64,000 nt of DNA, from NCBI RefSeq assembly GCF_001613505.1, contig NZ_BDCM01000006.1:124001-188000 (forward strand), read 5' to 3'. The translations under genes and the position numbers were made by a program. Below the pieces are notes generated by a model, which was not told the DNA's origin, made no database searches, and saw only the letters and a program-made list of their open reading frames with translations. The stretch's first letter is position 1, and every line of letters starts with the position of its first letter. This stretch comes from Nocardia mikamii NBRC 108933 (GTDB lineage: Bacteria > Actinomycetota > Actinomycetes > Mycobacteriales > Mycobacteriaceae). Below are positions 27,424 through 37,212 of the stretch, piece after piece.

Positions 27424-28110
27424 TCAATCGGCCCTTTCCGGGCGCGGAGTCGCCGCCAGGCTCGCCTGGCCGATCCAGTGCGGTACCTGCCGCCGAATCG
27501 AGGCCGGGCCCACGATCTCGGTCGTTTCCTCCCGTAGCGCCGCCGCCCAGCTCCGGTCGCCACGCCAGATCTCGGTGAGCTGGCGCAACGTACTGCGCAC
27601 CGTCGCCGCGACCTCGAATCCGGGGTCGTAGTCGCAGATCGCCGCCGTACCGCGCTCGACCAACAGCCACCAGTGCGCCTCCTTGCCGGGGACATCGGTG
27701 AACTCGACCGCCAGAACCGTCCGCTCGTCGGGCCACGCCCGGATCGGTATCGTGCGGCGCATATCCCACAGCAACAGGTGCGGATCCAGATCCCTGTCGC
27801 CGAGATCGCCGATCCAGCGCACCCCCCACGCTCCGAGCGCCTGTACGACGGTCGACAGCTCTCGTCCGGCCTCGGTCAGGATATAGGCGGCGCGCCCGTC
27901 CACCCCGATCTCGCGACGCAGCACCCCGGACCGCTCCAGCGAGCGCAGACGCCGGGAGAGCAAAGCGGGCGACATCTTCGGATTGCCCCGCCGCAGCTCG
28001 TTGAAATGCGTACTACCCAAAAGTAATTCGCGCACGACGAGCAATGTCCACCGCTCGTCGAGGACATCCATTGCCTTGGCGATCGGGCAGAACTCCCCGT
28101 AGCCGGACAC
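27424..28110 (-). CDS. HxlR-family transcriptional regulator with C-terminal ligand domain
   Basis: A 228-residue protein. Residues about 8-98 form an HxlR winged helix: FCPIAKAMDVLDERWTLLVVREL, given here as CPIAKAMDVLDERW, then MSPALLSRRLRSLERSGVL. The C-terminal 120 residues are probably an SCP2-like lipid- or ligand-binding domain. A cysteine at residue 8 occurs in many HxlR redox sensors. It is divergent from the methyltransferase gene and convergent with rsgA (5 bp apart). Likely regulates the methyltransferase (inference). Confidence 0.82.
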   Translation of the reverse strand: MSGYGEFCPIAKAMDVLDERWTLLVVRELLLGSTHFNELRRGNPKMSPALLSRRLRSLERSGVLRREIGVDGRAAYILTEAGRELSTVVQALGAWGVRWIGDLGDRDLDPHLLLWDMRRTIPIRAWPDERTVLAVEFTDVPGKEAHWWLLVERGTAAICDYDPGFEVAATVRSTLRQLTEIWRGDRSWAAALREETTEIVGPASIRRQVPHWIGQASLAATPRPERAD

Positions 28111-28191
28111 ACAACCAGTAGACCACTCCGCGCGCGCGGGGTACAGATGTTGAACTGGCCGAAGCTACCGCCGCCGCCGGATGCTGGCGAT

Positions 28192-29022
28192 ATGACAGCA
28201 ATCCATCACACCCAGCAATCACCCCTCGACCTCACCGAACGCACTCACGCGCTCTGGGCCCTCGGCGACTATCCCCGCGTCGCCGACACCGTCATCCCCG
28301 GCCTGGGCCGGCGCCTGGTTCGAGCCTGCGATATCCGTCCTGGCCGGCGAGTTCTCGATATCGCCGCCGGAGCGGGGAATGCGGCCATTCCGGCAGCCGA
28401 AGCCGGCGCGGACGTCATCGCCAGTGACCTGACTCCGGAAATGTTCGACGCGGGCCGGGCCGCGGCGGCCGCCCGCGGTGTCCATCTCACCTGGGAGACC
28501 GCCGACGCCCAGGCGCTGCCGTACGACGACGGTCGATTCGACGTCGCCATGTCGTGTGTGGGCATCATGTTCGCTCCGTCGCATCGGGCGGCCGCCGACG
28601 AACTGCTCCGAGTGACGGCGCCGAATGCGACGATCGGGCTGATCAACTGGACGCCGGAGGGATTCATCGGCGAAATGTTCGCCATCGCGAAGCGGTTCGC
28701 GCCGCCTCCGCCGCCCGGTGCGCAATCGCCGCTGCTCTGGGGCACCGCCGACCACCTCCGGGACCTGTTCGGCGACCGCGTCACCGACCTGCGCATCGAG
28801 CGCGAATTCGCGACGGTGGAGTGTTTCGCCGACGGGGACCGCTTCCGTGACTTCTTCAAGGCCAATTACGGTCCCACGGTCGCCGTGTACAAAGCCCTGG
28901 CAGGCGACCCGGACCGCATCGCCGAACTGGACCGCGCCCTCGCCGACCTGGCCGCTCGCCACAACCTCGGCGGCGGGCGGATGCGCTGGGAGTACCTTCT
29001 GGTCACCGCCCGGCGGGCGTGA
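28192..29022 (+). CDS. Class I SAM-dependent methyltransferase
   Basis: A 276-residue methyltransferase. Motif I is VLDIAAGAGNAAIPAA (about 54-69), motif II ends in DLTPEM, and motif IV is FDVAMSCVGIMFAP. The remainder resembles UbiE/Coq5-type class I enzymes. Substrate unknown. ATG 28192 is chosen; an in-frame ATG at 28147 would add 15 residues. Divergent from the HxlR regulator. Confidence 0.8.
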   Translation: MTAIHHTQQSPLDLTERTHALWALGDYPRVADTVIPGLGRRLVRACDIRPGRRVLDIAAGAGNAAIPAAEAGADVIASDLTPEMFDAGRAAAAARGVHLTWETADAQALPYDDGRFDVAMSCVGIMFAPSHRAAADELLRVTAPNATIGLINWTPEGFIGEMFAIAKRFAPPPPPGAQSPLLWGTADHLRDLFGDRVTDLRIEREFATVECFADGDRFRDFFKANYGPTVAVYKALAGDPDRIAELDRALADLAARHNLGGGRMRWEYLLVTARRA

Positions 29023-29097
29023 CGCGATTCCGATTCGCCGCGCGGGCGGCCCCATGTTCGACGAGACGGCCCCGCCGAGTGCCGAGACCGGCCGCGT

Positions 29098-29652
29098 TCA
29101 CGCCGAGGTCGGCAGCCGGCGCTCGCCGTGTGTGATCGCCGCGACCAGATCGTCATAGCCGTTGACCAGTTCGGCCACTCGGAACCACGCCGCGTGCAAT
29201 GCCAGATCGTCGGTGGCGGTTTCCAGCAGGTGCGCGGCACGGGCGTACGCCGCCATGAGCCGATCGATCACGGAACCGACGGTTTCGGTATGGATCGCGG
29301 TGCCGTGCCGATGCTGCGGGACGTGGGCTTCGATCCATCGGTCGATCACCCGCACTGTCTCGCGGCGCGATGCCTCGGCCGCGCGGCGATACTCGGCATC
29401 CTTCGACTGGGCCGCGCCGGTGTGCAGTTCCGCGAGTTGCCGCGCGAGTGGGTCCAGGGGATGCGCGGCCGGGCGCGAATCACGCACCATCCGCAGCAGC
29501 ATTTCGGCGGTGGGCAGGCCGCCGATCACCTCGGCGCCGCCTCCTTCCAGCACCAGCAGCGGCGATACCGTGGCCACCCGGGCGCCCTCGGTATCCGAGC
29601 GGTCACCGGTCACCGCGAACACCGCCTCTCGGTGCGGCGGTGGATACCGCAC
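29098..29652 (-). CDS. DUF4254-like protein
   Basis: A 184-residue, mostly helical protein. The segments LARQLAELHTGAAQ, IDRWIEAHVP, HTETVGSVIDRLMAAYARA, and a C-terminal RVAELVNGYDDLVAAITHG resemble the DUF4254 family, which is numerous in Nocardia genomes and of unknown function. The N-terminal 30 residues are less typical. Starts at GTG 29652. It is convergent with the methyltransferase; the 209 bp upstream show no further gene. Confidence 0.6.
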   Translation of the reverse strand: MRYPPPHREAVFAVTGDRSDTEGARVATVSPLLVLEGGGAEVIGGLPTAEMLLRMVRDSRPAAHPLDPLARQLAELHTGAAQSKDAEYRRAAEASRRETVRVIDRWIEAHVPQHRHGTAIHTETVGSVIDRLMAAYARAAHLLETATDDLALHAAWFRVAELVNGYDDLVAAITHGERRLPTSA

Positions 29653-29861
29653 CGGAGACCGCCGTCACGGCGGTCTCGGTGACGCGGTGCGGTGAGAATT
29701 GCGGCGTCGAACACATGGGCAGCTCCTGGTCGGTGTCGGCCTTCGATGAAACCGACCGTATGCCCCGTATTAGCTGTTCGCCTGCCTCCCGGTTCCCCCT
29801 GTTGAGAAGTCACAGACGAGATCGCCGCGGCGTGCTGACGAAGCACATAACCAGTGGATGG

Positions 29862-30806
29862 CTACGGCGTCAGCACCAACCGTCCGCGCAATCCACCGGC
29901 GGACAAACGCTCGTGCGCCTCGGCCGCGCGCTCGAGCGGAAGGACATCGGCGACCCGCAAGGTCAGGCCGAGCGCCGCGAGCTCGGCCAGCGCGGCGCCG
30001 TCGGCCCTGATCCATTCCTGATGAATTCTCATGCCGCGCAACGGAACAGGGGCCGGACCACCGGCCACTCCGGCGTACGCGCCGCCGTTGCGGACCGCCG
30101 CCGCGGCGCGCACACCCAGGCCCGCGCCGTCCAGCGCGCCACCGACACCTCCGGGAACCAGCGCACGTATCGCTTCGGCGAGGTCGGCGCACTTGCGAGG
30201 CACGGTCCATTCGGCGCCGAGTCCGCGAACGAACGCCACATCCTCGTCGGCGACCTGCGCGACCACCCGCAATCCGCCACGCACGCCCAACTCGACCGCG
30301 AAACCGCCGACCGCTCCGGCGGCGCCGGTCACCAGCAGCGTGTCACCGGGGCGAAGGTCGAGCAGCGTGAGCGCCTGCTGCGCGGTCAGCGCATTCAGCG
30401 GCAGGGTGGCCGCCTCGGTCGCATCGACGTCCGGTGGGGCCGGCGCGACCGCATCGGTATCGAGGATCAGATACTCGGCGTAAGCACCCAGCGACCGGTC
30501 GAGCAGGTCACGTAGTCCGATAACCCGTTGGCCTACAACGAATGTCGTGACTCCCGGACCGATACGGTCGACTGTTCCCGCGACGTCCCAGCCGATTCCG
30601 ATGGTCTCGCGCGGCGCCATCAGCCCCGCGTCGATCAGGGCGCCGCTGCGGGTCGCGATATCCACCGGATTGACCGCCGCCGCCTCCACCCGGATCCGCA
30701 CCTGCCGGGGCCCGGGTTCTGGCACCGGCACCCGCACCATCTCGAGTGCCTCCGGGCCACCCACCCGCCGAACGACCACTGCCCGCATGCTGTTTCCAGA
30801 ACTCAT
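29862..30806 (-). CDS. Zinc-independent quinone oxidoreductase (MDR family)
   Basis: A 314-residue NADPH-dependent medium-chain reductase. The GroES-like N-terminal domain (MRAVVVRRVGGPEAL, EAAAVNPVDIATRSG, GWDVAGTV) is followed by the Rossmann domain (LLVTGAAGAVGGFAVELG). Zinc-binding cysteines are absent, as in quinone oxidoreductases. ATG 30806 is chosen because a TACATT -10 box stands 7 nt upstream (leaderless); ATG 30788 is an alternative. Divergent from an HxlR repressor with a palindrome abutting the -10 box, so it is probably induced by a quinone or electrophile. Confidence 0.86.
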   Translation of the reverse strand: MSSGNSMRAVVVRRVGGPEALEMVRVPVPEPGPRQVRIRVEAAAVNPVDIATRSGALIDAGLMAPRETIGIGWDVAGTVDRIGPGVTTFVVGQRVIGLRDLLDRSLGAYAEYLILDTDAVAPAPPDVDATEAATLPLNALTAQQALTLLDLRPGDTLLVTGAAGAVGGFAVELGVRGGLRVVAQVADEDVAFVRGLGAEWTVPRKCADLAEAIRALVPGGVGGALDGAGLGVRAAAAVRNGGAYAGVAGGPAPVPLRGMRIHQEWIRADGAALAELAALGLTLRVADVLPLERAAEAHERLSAGGLRGRLVLTP

Positions 30807-30813
30807 GCTGCAC

Positions 30814-30836
30814 AATGTATGGAGAGCTACTCTCCA
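30814..30836 (-). promoter_or_regulatory. -10 box TACATT and abutting 17-bp palindrome (HxlR operator candidate)
   Basis: On the minus strand TACATT (30819-30814) is followed by 7 nt and ATG 30806. Directly upstream lies the perfect palindrome TGGAGAG-CTA-CTCTCCA (30820-30836). A repressor bound here would block the oxidoreductase promoter. Confidence 0.6.
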
Positions 30837-30844
30837 AAGGGAAG

Positions 30845-30864
30845 TACGCACTCGAAGGTGCGTA
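30845..30864. promoter_or_regulatory. Second palindrome in the HxlR/oxidoreductase spacer
   Basis: TACGCAC (30845-30851) and GTGCGTA (30858-30864) are perfect inverted copies 6 nt apart, 20 bp before the HxlR start. It could be the autoregulatory site. Confidence 0.45.
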
Positions 30865-30883
30865 TCCCACCCGGAGGAGACCC

Positions 30884-31294
30884 GTGGCCACCCGAACCGC
30901 CGCCCAACGCCGAGCCCAGGCGAGCGCGGACTACGACGCGTACCTGGCGCAATGCCCCGCTCGGCAACTACTGGACCGCATCGCCGACAAATGGGTGAGC
31001 CTGGCCGTCAACGCCCTCGCCGACGGCCCCCAGCGCTACAGCGACCTGCAACGCCGCCTCGCCAGCATCAGCCAGAAGATGCTCACCCAAACGCTGCGCA
31101 ACCTCGAACGCGACGGCCTGGTCTCTCGCACCGCCACCCCCGCGGTCCCGGTCCGCGTCGAATACGAGCTCACCCCACTCGGCCATTCCCTGCTACCGGT
31201 GATGCGCGCGGTCAAAGACTGGGCCGAGCAGAACATGGACCGGGTCCACGAGGCCCGCGAACGCTACGAGCGGCAAACCGAAACCGCACACTAG
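30884..31294 (+). CDS. HxlR-family transcriptional regulator
   Basis: A 136-residue winged-helix protein with the HxlR pattern YLAQCPARQLLDRIADKW (Cys about residue 24, a common redox sensor), SLAVNALADGPQRYSDLQRR, and SQKMLTQTLRNLERDGLVSR. It starts at GTG 30884 after GGAGGAG. HxlR proteins such as QorR and YodB use the N-terminal cysteine to sense quinones and diamide and to control quinone reductases, which fits the divergent quinone oxidoreductase here. Confidence 0.86.
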   Translation: MATRTAAQRRAQASADYDAYLAQCPARQLLDRIADKWVSLAVNALADGPQRYSDLQRRLASISQKMLTQTLRNLERDGLVSRTATPAVPVRVEYELTPLGHSLLPVMRAVKDWAEQNMDRVHEARERYERQTETAH

Positions 31295-31312
31295 CCGTTT
31301 CGTGTTCCGGAA

Positions 31313-34150
31313 TTACCGGCGGCGCTTGGTCTTCGCCGGCTTGCCCTGCTTGGCGCGATCACGCTCGGCCTCGCGGCGCTCCCGGCGGGTCATGCCGGTG
31401 GCGGGGGTGTCGCCGTATTCTTGGGCGGCGCTGCGGACTTCGGCGTGGCCGCCCTCGTCCGGGCCGGAGAAGCTCAGACCGCGCGGGCCGGATTCGTCGA
31501 TTCCCTTGGCGCGCAAGGCCGCCGGGGCGTTCTCGGCGGCGCCATTGCCCTGCGGGACGGCGGGGGCCGGGTGGGACGCGCCGACCGGGGACCGCAGGCC
31601 GGGGTCGACCGCGGGCTGCTGTTCGGGGGCCTGCTGGACCTCGACCTGGAGGTTGAACAGGAAGCCGACCGACTCCTCCTTCAAACCCTCGAGCATGGCG
31701 GAGAACATGTCGAAACCCTCACGCTGGTATTCGACGAGCGGATCGCGCTGCGCCATCGCGCGCAGGCCGATGCCCTCCTTGAGGTAGTCCATCTCGTAGA
31801 GGTGCTCGCGCCACTTGCGGTCGAGAACCGACAGCAGAACCTGGCGCTCGAGGTTGCGCATGCTGCCGGGACCGGCCAGATCGTCGATCTCCTTCTCACG
31901 CCGCGCATAGGCGTCGTGGGCGTCTTCGAGAACGGCCTCGAGCAGTTCCTCGCGGCTCAGTTCGCCGATCTCGCCGTCCTCGGTTTCACCGGTCAGATCC
32001 TGGTATTCGATGCCGACCGAGTACAGCGTCTTCAGCGCGGTCCACAGCTTGGCGAGATCCCAGTCCTCGACGTAGCCCTCGGAGGTGGCGCCGTCGACGT
32101 AGGCGGTGATCACGTCGGTGATCATCGACTGAACCTGGCCCTCCATATCCTCGCCGGCCAGGATGCGCTGGCGCTCGGCGTAGATGACGGTGCGCTGCTG
32201 GTTCATCACCTCGTCGTACTTCAGAACATTCTTGCGGATTTCGAAGTTCTGCTGCTCGACCTGGGTCTGGGCGCTCTTGATCGCGCGGGAGACCATCTTG
32301 GCCTCGATCGGCACGTCGTCGGGCAGGTTGAGCCGGGTCATGATCGACTCCAGGGCCGCGCCGTTGAAGCGCCGCATCAACTCGTCGCCGAGCGAGAGGT
32401 AGAAGCGCGATTCACCCGGGTCGCCCTGGCGGCCGGCACGACCGCGCAGCTGGTTGTCGATGCGCCGCGACTCGTGCCGCTCGGTGCCCAGCACGTAGAG
32501 GCCACCGGCGTCGCGCACCAGATCGGCGTCGTCTTCGACCTGCCGCTTGACCTGCTCGAGCGCGGGCAGCCAGTTGGCCTCGTAGTCGTCCGGCGTCTCG
32601 ACCGGGTCCAGGCCCTGGCGGCGCAGCAGCGTATCGGTGATGATGTCGGGGTTACCGCCGAGCACGATGTCGGTACCACGACCGGCCATATTCGTCGCCA
32701 CGGTGACCGCACCCGGGCGGCCGGCCTCGGCGATGATCTGCGCTTCCTGCTCGTGGAACTTCGCGTTCAGCACGTTGTGCGGAATACCGCGCTTGGTGAG
32801 CAGCTTCGACAGGTACTCCGACCGCTCCACCGAGGTGGTACCGATCAGCACCGGCTGGTTCTTCTCGTGCCGCTCGGCGATGTCGTCGGCGACCGCGGCG
32901 AATTTCGATTCCTCGGTCTTGTAGATCAGATCCGCCTGGTCCATGCGGATCATCGGCTTGTTGGTGGGGATCGGCACCACACCGAGGCCGTAGGTCTGGT
33001 GGAGCTCGGCCGCCTCGGTTTCGGCGGTACCGGTCATACCGGACAATTTGTCGTACAGACGGAAGTAGTTCTGCAGCGTGATGGTGGCCAGCGTCTGGTT
33101 CTCCGGCTGGATCTCCACACCTTCTTTGGCCTCGATGGCCTGGTGCATGCCCTCGTTGTAGCGACGGCCCACCAGAATGCGGCCGGTGAATTCGTCGACG
33201 ATGATGACCTCGCCGTTGCGGACGATGTAATCCTTGTCGCGAACGTAGAGTTCCTTGGCCTTGATCGCGTTGTTCAGATAGCTGACCAGCGGCGAGTTGG
33301 CGGCCTCGTACAGATTGTCGATACCGAGCTGATCCTCGACGAATTCGACACCGGCCTCGTGCACGCCGATGGTGCGCTTCTTGATGTCGACCTCGTAGTG
33401 CACATCCTTCTTCAGAAGCGGTGCGATACGGGCGAATTCGGCATACCACTTACTCGACGCGTCGGCCGGGCCGGAAATGATCAGCGGCGTCCGGGCCTCG
33501 TCGATCAGAATCGAGTCGACCTCGTCGACCACGGCGAAGTTGTGCCCGCGCTGGACCAGATCGTCCAGCGAATGGGTCATGTTGTCGCGCAGATAATCGA
33601 AGCCGAATTCGTTGTTCGTGCCGTAGGTGATGTCGGCGCTGTAGGCCGCACGCCGCTCGGCCGGGCTCATCCCGGACAGGATCGCGCCGACCTGCAGGCC
33701 GAGGAAACGGTGCACACGGCCCATCCACTCGGAGTCACGGCGGGCCAGGTAATCGTTGGTGGTGACGATGTGGACACCGTCGCCGCTGATCGCATTGAGA
33801 TACGCGGGCAGCACCGAGGTGAGCGTCTTACCTTCACCGGTTTTCATCTCGGCGACATTGCCGATGTGCAGGGCCGCGCCACCCATCACCTGCACCTTGT
33901 AATGCTTCTGATTCAGCACGCGCCAGGATGCCTCACGGGCGGCGGCGAAAGCCTCGAGCAGCAACTCGTCCAGGGATTCGCCGTCGGCGTAGCGCTGTTT
34001 GAATTCGTCGGTCTTCGCGCGCAGTTCCGCGTCGGTGAGATCGGCGTAGTCGTCTTCCAGACTGAGAACTTCGTCGGCCAGATGCGCGAGCCGCTTGACG
34101 GTGCGACCCTCACCAAAACGTAGCAACCTCGTCAGTGTCAGCGCAGGCAC
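31313..34150 (-). CDS. secA: Preprotein translocase ATPase SecA (SecA1)
   Basis: A 945-residue motor that drives Sec-dependent export. Features: Walker [16 protein letters not shown] (about 104-118), [16 protein letters not shown] (Walker B), the preprotein cross-linking domain, and helicase motifs [16 protein letters not shown] and [18 protein letters not shown]. The C-terminus ends in KTKRRR and lacks the cysteine-rich zinc/SecB-binding motif, as in actinobacterial SecA1. Length is normal. GTG 34150 gives [15 protein letters not shown], as in mycobacteria. The 253 bp upstream must contain its promoter; no clear box was seen. Confidence 0.96.
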   Translation of the reverse strand: MPALTLTRLLRFGEGRTVKRLAHLADEVLSLEDDYADLTDAELRAKTDEFKQRYADGESLDELLLEAFAAAREASWRVLNQKHYKVQVMGGAALHIGNVAEMKTGEGKTLTSVLPAYLNAISGDGVHIVTTNDYLARRDSEWMGRVHRFLGLQVGAILSGMSPAERRAAYSADITYGTNNEFGFDYLRDNMTHSLDDLVQRGHNFAVVDEVDSILIDEARTPLIISGPADASSKWYAEFARIAPLLKKDVHYEVDIKKRTIGVHEAGVEFVEDQLGIDNLYEAANSPLVSYLNNAIKAKELYVRDKDYIVRNGEVIIVDEFTGRILVGRRYNEGMHQAIEAKEGVEIQPENQTLATITLQNYFRLYDKLSGMTGTAETEAAELHQTYGLGVVPIPTNKPMIRMDQADLIYKTEESKFAAVADDIAERHEKNQPVLIGTTSVERSEYLSKLLTKRGIPHNVLNAKFHEQEAQIIAEAGRPGAVTVATNMAGRGTDIVLGGNPDIITDTLLRRQGLDPVETPDDYEANWLPALEQVKRQVEDDADLVRDAGGLYVLGTERHESRRIDNQLRGRAGRQGDPGESRFYLSLGDELMRRFNGAALESIMTRLNLPDDVPIEAKMVSRAIKSAQTQVEQQNFEIRKNVLKYDEVMNQQRTVIYAERQRILAGEDMEGQVQSMITDVITAYVDGATSEGYVEDWDLAKLWTALKTLYSVGIEYQDLTGETEDGEIGELSREELLEAVLEDAHDAYARREKEIDDLAGPGSMRNLERQVLLSVLDRKWREHLYEMDYLKEGIGLRAMAQRDPLVEYQREGFDMFSAMLEGLKEESVGFLFNLQVEVQQAPEQQPAVDPGLRSPVGASHPAPAVPQGNGAAENAPAALRAKGIDESGPRGLSFSGPDEGGHAEVRSAAQEYGDTPATGMTRRERREAERDRAKQGKPAKTKRRR

Positions 34151-34403
34151 GGGTCTCGTCAGTCCTCTGGTCGATGTTGTCGTCTTGCAGTGCTACATCT
34201 TCGGCACACCGCACTACTCGCGGCATACCGAAGCCCCCGCCACATCGTATGGGCGAAATTCCCGGCGCGCGGATAAGCGGCATCGTCCATGGTAATGCGG
34301 CCTCCATCGTAGGCGCCGCCGCGTCAGCACATCCACGGACGGCGGTGCCCCCTCGAGGGCCGACAGTGATCGATCACACTTCGGCACGCCACGGGCCCGG
34401 CGA

Positions 34404-34955
34404 TCACCGCATGCGCAGGGCACTCACCCGCCAGTGTCCGCGCCGCAGCACCAACCGCGCGGCGACGGCGAACCGGCGCTCGCCCCGCTCGTATCCGCCG
34501 CACACCTCCGCGGTGTGCCCGGTGACCTCGGCGAGTTTCACCGTGACGAGCACCGCCGTCCCGAGGCGGCGTTCCGCGGCGGCGGTGCGGGCGAGCGTTT
34601 CGACGGCGGCCAGCACGGTCGGCTCGACCACCGAACGCAGCTGCCCGAGCGGACGCCGGCCGTCGATGACCTCGAGCACCAGACGCAGCGACCGCACCGC
34701 GAAAATTGCTGCGGCAGAGCCGATTTCATCGTCATTGCACATTCCGTGCGGTGCCGAGGCACCGGCTCCGGAGTGCGGCGAGCGCCCGTCGTGGGCGGAC
34801 CGGCGCGGCGCCCGCAGTCGCGGCGCACCGTGGTCGGCCGTCCCCCGATCGAGCGGCGTTCGACCACCGGAGCCCTTCGGTTCCAACGGTGGTTCGAATA
34901 TCGGCGCGCGGCGGGCGCGGCGGGTGTATACCGGGCTTGCAGAAGACTCGAGCAT
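34404..34955 (-). CDS. Rv3235-family protein (DUF6459-like)
   Basis: A 183-residue protein with an Arg/Pro-rich, low-complexity N-terminal half and a conserved C-terminal domain (about 85-183) containing LRLVLEVIDGRRPLGQLR, RRLGTAVL, and AAEVCGGYERGERRFA-like segments (here TAEVCGGYERGERRFAVAAR). It matches the Rv3235 family found next to secA1 in mycolata; the function is unknown. ATG 34955 is preferred because AGGGGGAG stands 6 nt upstream. Transcribed toward secA. Confidence 0.72.
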   Translation of the reverse strand: MLESSASPVYTRRARRAPIFEPPLEPKGSGGRTPLDRGTADHGAPRLRAPRRSAHDGRSPHSGAGASAPHGMCNDDEIGSAAAIFAVRSLRLVLEVIDGRRPLGQLRSVVEPTVLAAVETLARTAAAERRLGTAVLVTVKLAEVTGHTAEVCGGYERGERRFAVAARLVLRRGHWRVSALRMR

Positions 34956-35127
34956 TCGACACTCCCCCTGGTCGGCATGCTTGGGCACGGATCGAACCAG
35001 CATGCCATGCCCGGCATCCTCGACGACGGAATTCCGGCACCGACGCGACAAGTCCCACACAGTCCCTCGCGGAAGGTTTGTGTCACCGCACAATGGAGAG
35101 CGGCAACGGAGAGGAGCATCGGACAGC

Positions 35128-36549
35128 GTGATCACGAGACTGACGCCGCAGGACGCCTCGTTCTTCCGCCTCGAGTCGAGCAGCAATCCCATGCACATCG
35201 GCTCTCTCGCGATCGTGCGCGTCGCCCCCGAGGACCTCGGCGACGGCTCCGCGTGCGTGGACTACCAGACACTGCTGGATCTGGTCGACAGCCGATTGTC
35301 GATGGTGCCGCGCTACCGCCGCAAGGTGCGCGAGGTGCCGTTCAAGCTCGGTCGTCCGGTGTGGGTCGAGGACAGTCGCTTCGACCTGACCTATCACGTG
35401 CGGCGCTCGGCGCTGCCGGCTCCGGGCTCCGATGAACAGCTCTACGAACTGGTCGGGCGGCTGTCCTCGCGAGCACTCGACCCGAGCCGGCCGCTGTGGG
35501 AGATGTACTTGATCGAAGGCCTGTCCGACGACCGCTGCGCGATCTTCACCAAAACCCATTCGGCGCTGGTGGACGGCGACACCGCGCTCGAGATCGGGCA
35601 CGTCATCCTCGACTCGGGGCCCTCACCGCGGGTGGTCGCACCCGATACCTGGGTGGCTCACCGCGAACCCGGCGAGGCGGAACTGCTGGGCATGTCGCTG
35701 GCCGAAATGGCGACCCAGCCCGCGGCGGCGTGGGAAGTCGTGCGCGACGCCGGCGCCAACGCGTCCGCGGTGGTCGCCGCCGCGGGCAAGGCCGTCGACG
35801 CCGCGGTCAGCCGGGTGCGCGCGGCCGGGCGGACGGCACCGGACAGTCCCTTCAACACCTCGATCTCGCGGTGCCGCCGGTTCGATATCGCACGGACCGA
35901 CCTCGAGGACTATCGCCGCATCCGAAGACACTTCGACTGCTCGATCAACGACGCCATCCTCGCCGTGGTGACCGGCGCCCTGCGGATCTTCCTGCAGTCG
36001 CGGGGAGAGGTCCTGGTCGAATCGGCGGTGCTGCGAGCGGTGGTGCCGATGTCGGTCTACGTCGACGGGCCGCCCGACCACACGTTGCGCCCGACCAGCG
36101 AAGTCTCCTCGTTCCTGATCGATCTGCCGGTGGGAGAGCAGAATCCGGTGATGCGGCTGTCCCACATCTCGCATGCCACTGCCGAGAATTCCCGGCATCG
36201 GCGCGGCGTGCGGGCGCGCACCCTGGTTCACATGGCCGGCTTCGCCCCGGCGAGCCTGCACGCGATGAGTGTGCGGGCGGCGAGTACGTTCGCAGAACAC
36301 ACATTCAATCTGGTGATCACCAACGCCCCGGGTCCGCAGCGGCCGATGTACATCGGCGGCGCACGGATGCTGGAGATGTATCCGGTATCGCCGTTGCTGC
36401 GCAATCAGGCGTCGAGCATCGGAATCACGTCCTACGACGGACGTGTGTTCTACGGTCTCAATGCCGACCGCGAGGCGATGGCCGATATCGCCGTACTGGC
36501 GGCGGCGGTGCGCGAATCCATGGAGGAGATGCTCGGTGCCTGCGTCTGA
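35128..36549 (+). CDS. Wax ester synthase/diacylglycerol acyltransferase family protein with altered active site
   Basis: A 473-residue WS/DGAT protein, full length, corresponding to the split Rv3234c/Rv3233c pair of M. tuberculosis. N-terminal LTPQDASFFRLES and C-terminal NLVITNAPGPQRPMYIGGA are typical. The catalytic motif HHxxxDG reads HSALVDG (H144, S145, D149, G150): the second histidine, normally the base, is a serine. It may have little acyltransferase activity or use another residue. The start GTG 35128 lies 11 nt after GAGGAG, a long spacing. Its end overlaps the next gene by 14 nt. Confidence 0.85.
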   Translation: MITRLTPQDASFFRLESSSNPMHIGSLAIVRVAPEDLGDGSACVDYQTLLDLVDSRLSMVPRYRRKVREVPFKLGRPVWVEDSRFDLTYHVRRSALPAPGSDEQLYELVGRLSSRALDPSRPLWEMYLIEGLSDDRCAIFTKTHSALVDGDTALEIGHVILDSGPSPRVVAPDTWVAHREPGEAELLGMSLAEMATQPAAAWEVVRDAGANASAVVAAAGKAVDAAVSRVRAAGRTAPDSPFNTSISRCRRFDIARTDLEDYRRIRRHFDCSINDAILAVVTGALRIFLQSRGEVLVESAVLRAVVPMSVYVDGPPDHTLRPTSEVSSFLIDLPVGEQNPVMRLSHISHATAENSRHRRGVRARTLVHMAGFAPASLHAMSVRAASTFAEHTFNLVITNAPGPQRPMYIGGARMLEMYPVSPLLRNQASSIGITSYDGRVFYGLNADREAMADIAVLAAAVRESMEEMLGACV

Positions 36550-37144
36550 TCAGGGCAAGCTACGCGTCTATGTCCCGGCCACCATCGCCATGCTCCGGGA
36601 ATTGGTGGCACAGCGCGAAATCCGCGCGGTGAACGACACCGCCTTCGCGGTCACTCCCGCGCTGCGCGAGGCATATGCCTCCGGCGACGACGAGGAACTG
36701 GCCGAGGTCGCGATGGGCGAGGCGGCGCGCGCATCGCTGCGCCTGCTGGCCGAGGAACGCGAATCGGCGCTGCTGCACGCCGACGACGGCGACGCCGAGC
36801 CCGCCGGCACCGATCCGGACGCTGCCGCCGAGGACGCCGGATCGTCGTATTCGGCCCCGGTCTATCGCCGTGCCGTGATCGCCGCCGATGTGACGGGCAC
36901 GACGCTGCGCCCGGACCTCGACGATGCGGTGGTCCGGCTGTCCGGGCCGATCACCTATCAGCGCATCGCCTCGGTCCACGTCGACCTGGCCGAGGCCGAA
37001 CCGCAGGTCGCGAAGGCCGTCGATGTCGTCGATGCGGCCGATCTGGGCGATCCGGACGCGGAATTCGTGCTGGGCGACGCGGAGGATCACCAGCTGGCTT
37101 GGTACGCGGCACAGGAGTTGCCGTTCCTGCTCGACCTCCTCTGA
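36536..37144 (+). CDS. DUF6912-like protein (Rv3231c homologue)
   Basis: A 202-residue acidic protein beginning LRVYVPATIAMLRELV after a short leader, with ALREAYASGDDEELAEVAMGE, RRAVIAADV, RPDLDDAVVRLSG and a C-terminal ELPFLLDLL. The pattern matches the DUF6912 family, which accompanies the desaturase/reductase genes in mycobacteria; function unknown. GTG 36536 follows GGAGGAG by 7 nt and lies inside the end of the WS/DGAT gene, so the two are probably co-translated. Confidence 0.75.
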   Translation: MPASDQGKLRVYVPATIAMLRELVAQREIRAVNDTAFAVTPALREAYASGDDEELAEVAMGEAARASLRLLAEERESALLHADDGDAEPAGTDPDAAAEDAGSSYSAPVYRRAVIAADVTGTTLRPDLDDAVVRLSGPITYQRIASVHVDLAEAEPQVAKAVDVVDAADLGDPDAEFVLGDAEDHQLAWYAAQELPFLLDLL

Positions 37145-37212
37145 TCCGCCCGCTAACCTACGATGCCGTAACCTTGCTCGAAGGGTGCGCCGCAGGCGCG
37201 TGATCACAGGAA

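Noticed and set aside
31421..34123. 900-codon open frame on the plus strand opposite secA
   Set aside because: Antisense shadow created by high GC at third positions; no conserved motif, whereas SecA on the other strand is unmistakable.
34135..35127. Long open frame on the plus strand joining upstream of the WS/DGAT gene
   Set aside because: It covers the secA start region and the antisense of the Rv3235-like gene; WS/DGAT homology starts at ITRLTPQD (35128).
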